DNA from: DATFLS01 sp964413425
GTDB lineage: Bacteria > Fidelibacterota > JAANXI01
Assembly: GCA_964413425.1 (NCBI GenBank)
Contig: CAYPST010000017.1
Coordinates: 1-56,736, forward strand
Length of the DNA stretch: 56,736 nucleotides
Direction: 5' to 3'
Part shown: one piece after another, positions 53,553-56,736 of the stretch
Numbering within the stretch: position 1 is the stretch's first letter
Layout of the letters: each line of letters opens with the position of its first letter
The notes under the pieces: generated by a model
The model's database searches: none
What the model saw: the letters and a program-made list of their open reading frames with translations, nothing else
Told to the model about the DNA's origin: nothing
Program-made: the position numbers and the translations under genes

Positions 53553-53837
53553 TTATCGTTTAAGCCTTGCTGTCTTCTCTGCTCGAGCATGTCCGCGGAA
53601 CGTGCGAGTTGGGGCGAATTCACCCAATTTATGCCCCACCATATTTTCCGTAATATAGACCGGAACGAATTTATTGCCGGTATGAACCGCAAACGTATGT
53701 CCGACAAAATCCGGGGTAATCATTGAAGCGCGCGCCCAGGTCTTAATCACCTGCTTTTTATTCTGGCGATTCAACTCCTCAACTTTTCGTTCCAGATTCG
53801 GGTCTACGTAAGGACCCTTCTTCAATGAGCGACTCAT
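53553..53837 (-). CDS. rpsS: Small-subunit ribosomal protein uS19
   Basis: A 94-residue head protein. MSRSLKKGPYVDPNLERKVE, ARASMITPDFVGHTFAVHTG and HKLGEFAPTRTFRGH are diagnostic. Confidence 0.97.
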   Translation of the reverse strand: MSRSLKKGPYVDPNLERKVEELNRQNKKQVIKTWARASMITPDFVGHTFAVHTGNKFVPVYITENMVGHKLGEFAPTRTFRGHARAEKTARLKR

Positions 53838-53844
53838 AATATCC

Positions 53845-54681
53845 TTATCTTCTCTTGTTGGTTGGTCTTCGTTTTACAATATAACGATCCGACTCTTTTT
53901 TCTTGCGGGTCTTCTTCCCTTTCGTTTTCCAGCCCCAGGGACTGCGGGGATGTCCGCCGCCATGGGTGTGGCCTTCACCACCTCCCATGGGATGATCGAC
54001 CGGGTTCATGGAAACCCCTCGTACTTTGGGCCGCCGGCCTAACCAGCGGCTCCGTCCGGCTTTACCTAACTTCACATTTTCATGCTCTTTATTCCCCACT
54101 TCTCCCAGGGTGGCACGGCACTCCTGCAGAAACATCCGGCTTTCTCCGGAAGGCAGTTTCAAGGTAACATACTTCCCTTCCTTGGCTGTGATCTGGGCCG
54201 AGGTCCCTGCGCTCCGGACTATCTGCCCGCCTTTCCCGGGCTTCAATTCCACATTATGGACCATTGCTCCCTGGGGAATACTTTTCAAAGGAAGCGCGTT
54301 GCCCGGCTTCAGGGGCACCCGTTCACCAGATACCACCTCGTCGCCCACTCTCAATCCTTCCGGGGCAAGAATATATCGCTTTTCTCCATCCAGATACTGT
54401 ACTAGAGCGATTCTGGCTGATCGGTTCGGATCATACTCAACCGCAATGACCTTTCCGGGGATATCAAACTTATTCCGTTTGAAATCGATAATCCGATACC
54501 GGCGTTTATGACCACCTCCCCGCCGTCTGATGGTAATGCGCCCTTTGTTATTCCTTCCACCAGACTTCTTCAGCGGTTCGAGCAAACTTTCTTCCGGCTC
54601 CGATTTGGTGATCTCGTAATAATTGCTCCTGGTCGTAAATCTTTGCCCGGGAGTAATCGGTTTTACTTTTTTTGTCGGCAT
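53845..54681 (-). CDS. rplB: Large-subunit ribosomal protein uL2
   Basis: A 278-residue protein needed for subunit joining and peptidyl transfer. RNNKGRITIRRRGGGHKRRY, the RGVSMNPVDHPMGGGEGHTH motif with its key histidine, and a basic tail are typical. Confidence 0.98.
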   Translation of the reverse strand: MPTKKVKPITPGQRFTTRSNYYEITKSEPEESLLEPLKKSGGRNNKGRITIRRRGGGHKRRYRIIDFKRNKFDIPGKVIAVEYDPNRSARIALVQYLDGEKRYILAPEGLRVGDEVVSGERVPLKPGNALPLKSIPQGAMVHNVELKPGKGGQIVRSAGTSAQITAKEGKYVTLKLPSGESRMFLQECRATLGEVGNKEHENVKLGKAGRSRWLGRRPKVRGVSMNPVDHPMGGGEGHTHGGGHPRSPWGWKTKGKKTRKKKESDRYIVKRRPTNKRR

Positions 54682-54704
54682 AATAATCTATGTTGTTTGC
54701 TGGT

Positions 54705-55031
54705 TTAGAGTGAAACCCCTTCGCCCTGATACAAATCGATGGCCTGTCCTTCTTCCAGGGTTACAATTGCCTTTTTCCAGTTTTTCCTTCGGCCAAAGGT
54801 GCGGATCACGTTCCCTCCGCTTCTGGTCGTCATGCTTTTCGCTTTCCCGTTCATGTTCATGGTGGCGACCTTTTGCACATTCACACCGAACTTCTTTTCC
54901 ACCGCTCTTTTAATTTCAATTTTATTTGCATCATGGCGCACCTCGAACCCATACTTCCGTTCGGTCTCTCCCAGCTCCGTCAGTTTTTCGGTAAACAAGG
55001 GCCGTAGAATAATTGCACGCTTTTTCGCCAT
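54705..55031 (-). CDS. rplW: Large-subunit ribosomal protein uL23
   Basis: A 108-residue exit-tunnel protein that docks trigger factor and SRP. ILRPLFTEKLTELGETERKY, the FEVRHDANKIEIKRAVEKKF segment and the VQKVATMNMNGK turn are diagnostic. Confidence 0.97.
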   Translation of the reverse strand: MAKKRAIILRPLFTEKLTELGETERKYGFEVRHDANKIEIKRAVEKKFGVNVQKVATMNMNGKAKSMTTRSGGNVIRTFGRRKNWKKAIVTLEEGQAIDLYQGEGVSL

Positions 55032-55044
55032 AATCTCTGATCCT

Positions 55045-55686
55045 CTAGCTTTCTATCTCAGTGGCCAGGGAACCGGTTAATTGCTCCAGTCCTGCTTCAG
55101 TGATGACTACCGCTTCACAATCCAGGACGTCATACGTGGAGGCATCCACCGCTTTTTTGATATTGAGTGTGGGAATGTTCCGCCCTGAGAGATACAGGTT
55201 TTTATCATGTTTCCCAGTAAGAAACAGCACTTTCTTCTCGCCTAATCCCATATCAGACAGAATCGCCGCCATCCGTTTTGTCTTCGGCTCTTCGAACTCA
55301 GGCTCGGCTATCACAAATACCTGATTATCGGACGCCCGGTATGAAAACGCACTGCGACGGGCACCGCGCTTGGCCTTTTTATTCATCCGCATCTTATATT
55401 TATGCGGCTTCGGAGGGAATATCACTCCACCACCCGCCCACAGGGGTGAACGGATGGTACCTGCTCGTGCCCGGCCGGTCCCTTTCTGGCGCCAGGGCTT
55501 CGCACCGCCACCACGTGCCTCACTGCGCGTTTTGGCGGAATGGGTTCCGGATCGTCTGTTGGTCATCTCTGTCACCACTGCCTGATAGATGAGATGATCG
55601 TTCGGATCGGCCTGGAAAATCGAATCCGGCAGATCGACCTTCTTGCCAGCGCTTGTTCCGTCTGCTTTAAATAATTCAGCCTTCAT
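55045..55686 (-). CDS. rplD: Large-subunit ribosomal protein uL4
   Basis: A 213-residue tunnel protein that in some bacteria also represses its own operon. TRSEARGGGAKPWRQKGTGR and SPLWAGGGVIFPPKPHKY are diagnostic. The ATG at 55686 has AGGAC upstream; the longer frame would need a TTG at 55698. Confidence 0.97.
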   Translation of the reverse strand: MKAELFKADGTSAGKKVDLPDSIFQADPNDHLIYQAVVTEMTNRRSGTHSAKTRSEARGGGAKPWRQKGTGRARAGTIRSPLWAGGGVIFPPKPHKYKMRMNKKAKRGARRSAFSYRASDNQVFVIAEPEFEEPKTKRMAAILSDMGLGEKKVLFLTGKHDKNLYLSGRNIPTLNIKKAVDASTYDVLDCEAVVITEAGLEQLTGSLATEIES

Positions 55687-55698
55687 AAATGTCCTCAA

Positions 55699-56322
55699 TC
55701 ACGCTTTCCGTATTACTAAATAACCGTTCTTCGGCCCCGGAACAGCCCCTTTCACCAACAACAGATTCTGGTCGGGATCCGTGGCGACCACGACCAGGGA
55801 TTTTTGTGTCACTTGCTTATTGCCATATTGGCCGGGCATGCGCATTCCCGGAAACACTCGGGACGGATCAGCACTGGCGCCAATGGATCCCGGTGCCCGA
55901 TACTTATTACTCTGTCCGTGCGTCTTGGGTCCTCCGCTGAATTTGTGGCGCTTTACCACTCCCGCAAAACCCCGGCCTTTGCTGATTCCCATAACATCAA
56001 CACGTTCACCGGCCTGAAAAATATCCACCTTCACCGCATCCCCAAGATCTATCTCTTCCGTATTATCATTGATTTGAAATTCCTTCAAGACGAACATGGG
56101 ATCAACTTCAGCTTTCTGCGTGTGGCCGATCTCCGGTTTGGTGGCATTTTTCTGCTTTTTCGGGTCGAATCCCAACTGGACCGCTTCATAACCATCGAGC
56201 TCATTCGTTTTTATCTGGGTCACGTAACACGGTCCGGCCTCGATTACGGTGACCGGGATATTTTCCCCGGTATCAGAGAACACCCGCGTCATTCCCACTT
56301 TTTTGCCGATTAATCCATTCAT
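55699..56322 (-). CDS. rplC: Large-subunit ribosomal protein uL3
   Basis: A 207-residue early-assembly protein. GLIGKKVGMTRVFSDTGENI, KGRGFAGVVKRHKFSGGPKT and RVFPGMRMPGQYGNKQVT are typical. Confidence 0.98.
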   Translation of the reverse strand: MNGLIGKKVGMTRVFSDTGENIPVTVIEAGPCYVTQIKTNELDGYEAVQLGFDPKKQKNATKPEIGHTQKAEVDPMFVLKEFQINDNTEEIDLGDAVKVDIFQAGERVDVMGISKGRGFAGVVKRHKFSGGPKTHGQSNKYRAPGSIGASADPSRVFPGMRMPGQYGNKQVTQKSLVVVATDPDQNLLLVKGAVPGPKNGYLVIRKA

Positions 56323-56341
56323 GGTGATTCTACTTCCTCAC

Positions 56342-56653
56342 TTACACTTTAATTTCAATATCCACACCAGCGGGAAGGTCAAGCTTCATCAGCGCATCGA
56401 CCGTTTTCGAAGTGGAATTCAGAATATCAATCAGTCGTTTATGAATCTTGGTCTGAAATTGTTCGCGAGCTTTTTTATCCACATGGGGTGATCGCAGCAC
56501 CGTATATACTGTGCGATCTGTTGGTAAAGGTATTGGCCCGGAGATCACCGCACCTGTTGATTTCGCTGTACGGACAATCTTCTCGGTGGATTTATCCAAC
56601 AGATTGTGATCATATGCTTTTAATTTGATTCGTAATTTCTGCTGAGATGCCAA
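56342..56653 (-). CDS. rpsJ: Small-subunit ribosomal protein uS10
   Basis: A 103-residue protein, first of the S10 operon and also a NusB partner in antitermination. KLRIKLKAYDHNLLDKSTEK, GAVISGPIPLPTDRTVYTV and KREQF-like ARE-QFQTKIHKRLIDIL are diagnostic. Confidence 0.97.
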   Translation of the reverse strand: MASQQKLRIKLKAYDHNLLDKSTEKIVRTAKSTGAVISGPIPLPTDRTVYTVLRSPHVDKKAREQFQTKIHKRLIDILNSTSKTVDALMKLDLPAGVDIEIKV

Positions 56654-56681
56654 CGTACTTTACCTCTCTTTTCTGCTGTAT

Positions 56682-56736
56682 TTATTCGGTAATTTCGGTC
56701 ACGACCCCGGCGCCGACCGTGTGGCCGCCTTCCCGA
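56682..56736 (-). CDS. tuf: Elongation factor Tu, C-terminal end only
   Basis: The last 17 codons and the stop of EF-Tu run off the window edge. The translation reads REGGHTVGAGVVTEITE, the usual EF-Tu C-terminus. Its position before rpsJ matches the common tuf-rpsJ order. Confidence 0.9.
   Translation of the reverse strand, partial: REGGHTVGAGVVTEITE

Noticed and set aside
53531..53707. N-terminal extension of rplV
   Set aside because: It runs across rpsS in another frame and is not part of L22.

Overview
The window is a bacterial chromosome segment of moderate GC content. Nearly every gene lies on the minus strand, so transcription runs mostly right to left. It carries the S10-spc-alpha ribosomal block, the rplM-rpsI-rpsB-tsf-pyrH-frr block and the pyrRBC genes. 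A bacterial geranylgeranylglyceryl-phosphate synthase, a split glycine decarboxylase (gcvPA), an outer-membrane protein resembling DUF5020 and a Tat-exported aldo/keto reductase point to a Gram-negative member of the FCB superphylum (Calditrichota, KSB1, Neomarinimicrobiota or Balneolota-like). This placement is inferred from gene content and I cannot fix it more closely.

Layout. 1-4.1 kb: M48 peptidase, lipoprotein, aldo/keto reductase and Ogg-type DNA glycosylase, separated by a repeat family whose arms carry CAAG every 10 bases. 4.2-9.2 kb: four-helix-bundle protein, then frr, pyrH, tsf, rpsB, rpsI and rplM; the last four are bracketed by a ~170-bp inverted repeat. 9.6-12.8 kb: pyrC, pyrB and pyrR with a leader terminator and a probable PyrR-binding hairpin. 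12.9-18.2 kb: miaA, mutL, a GxxExxY gene between inverted repeats, ftcD and a NUDIX hydrolase. 18.5-24.7 kb: a sulfur/cysteine region, with a double-length cystathionine gamma-synthase-like enzyme on the plus strand facing a five-gene minus-strand operon. 25.1-34.2 kb: accessory genes (OPT transporter with a coiled-coil partner, DUF5020 protein, internally deleted purine permease, DUF2784, macrodomain, NapH-like ferredoxin, Rrf2 regulator, site-2 protease, XerD-like recombinase). 34.3-42.1 kb: GGGP synthase, gcvPA, gcvH, accC, accB, efp, TPR protein and a GHL10 glycosidase-like protein. 42.1-56.7 kb: rplQ back to tuf, the complete S10-spc-alpha order.

The most interesting system is the 20.5-24.6 kb operon. 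It encodes a sulfurtransferase, a small unassigned protein, CysM, a JAMM/M67 peptidase (Mec-like) and a single polypeptide joining a CysO/MoaD-like sulfur carrier, a MoeB/MoeZ adenylyltransferase and a rhodanese. These are the parts of the protein-thiocarboxylate cysteine pathway known from Mycobacterium. Here the carrier's Gly-Gly is buried inside a fusion, so the peptidase may have to free it first.

Intergenic space is rich in repeats: CAAG-periodic inverted repeats downstream of stop codons, two MITE-like elements with shared terminal repeats, a five-hairpin array, and degenerate repeats of the CACAGATT, TTTTGTGCC and AATATTG kinds. I saw no rRNA, tRNA, CRISPR array or intact insertion sequence.
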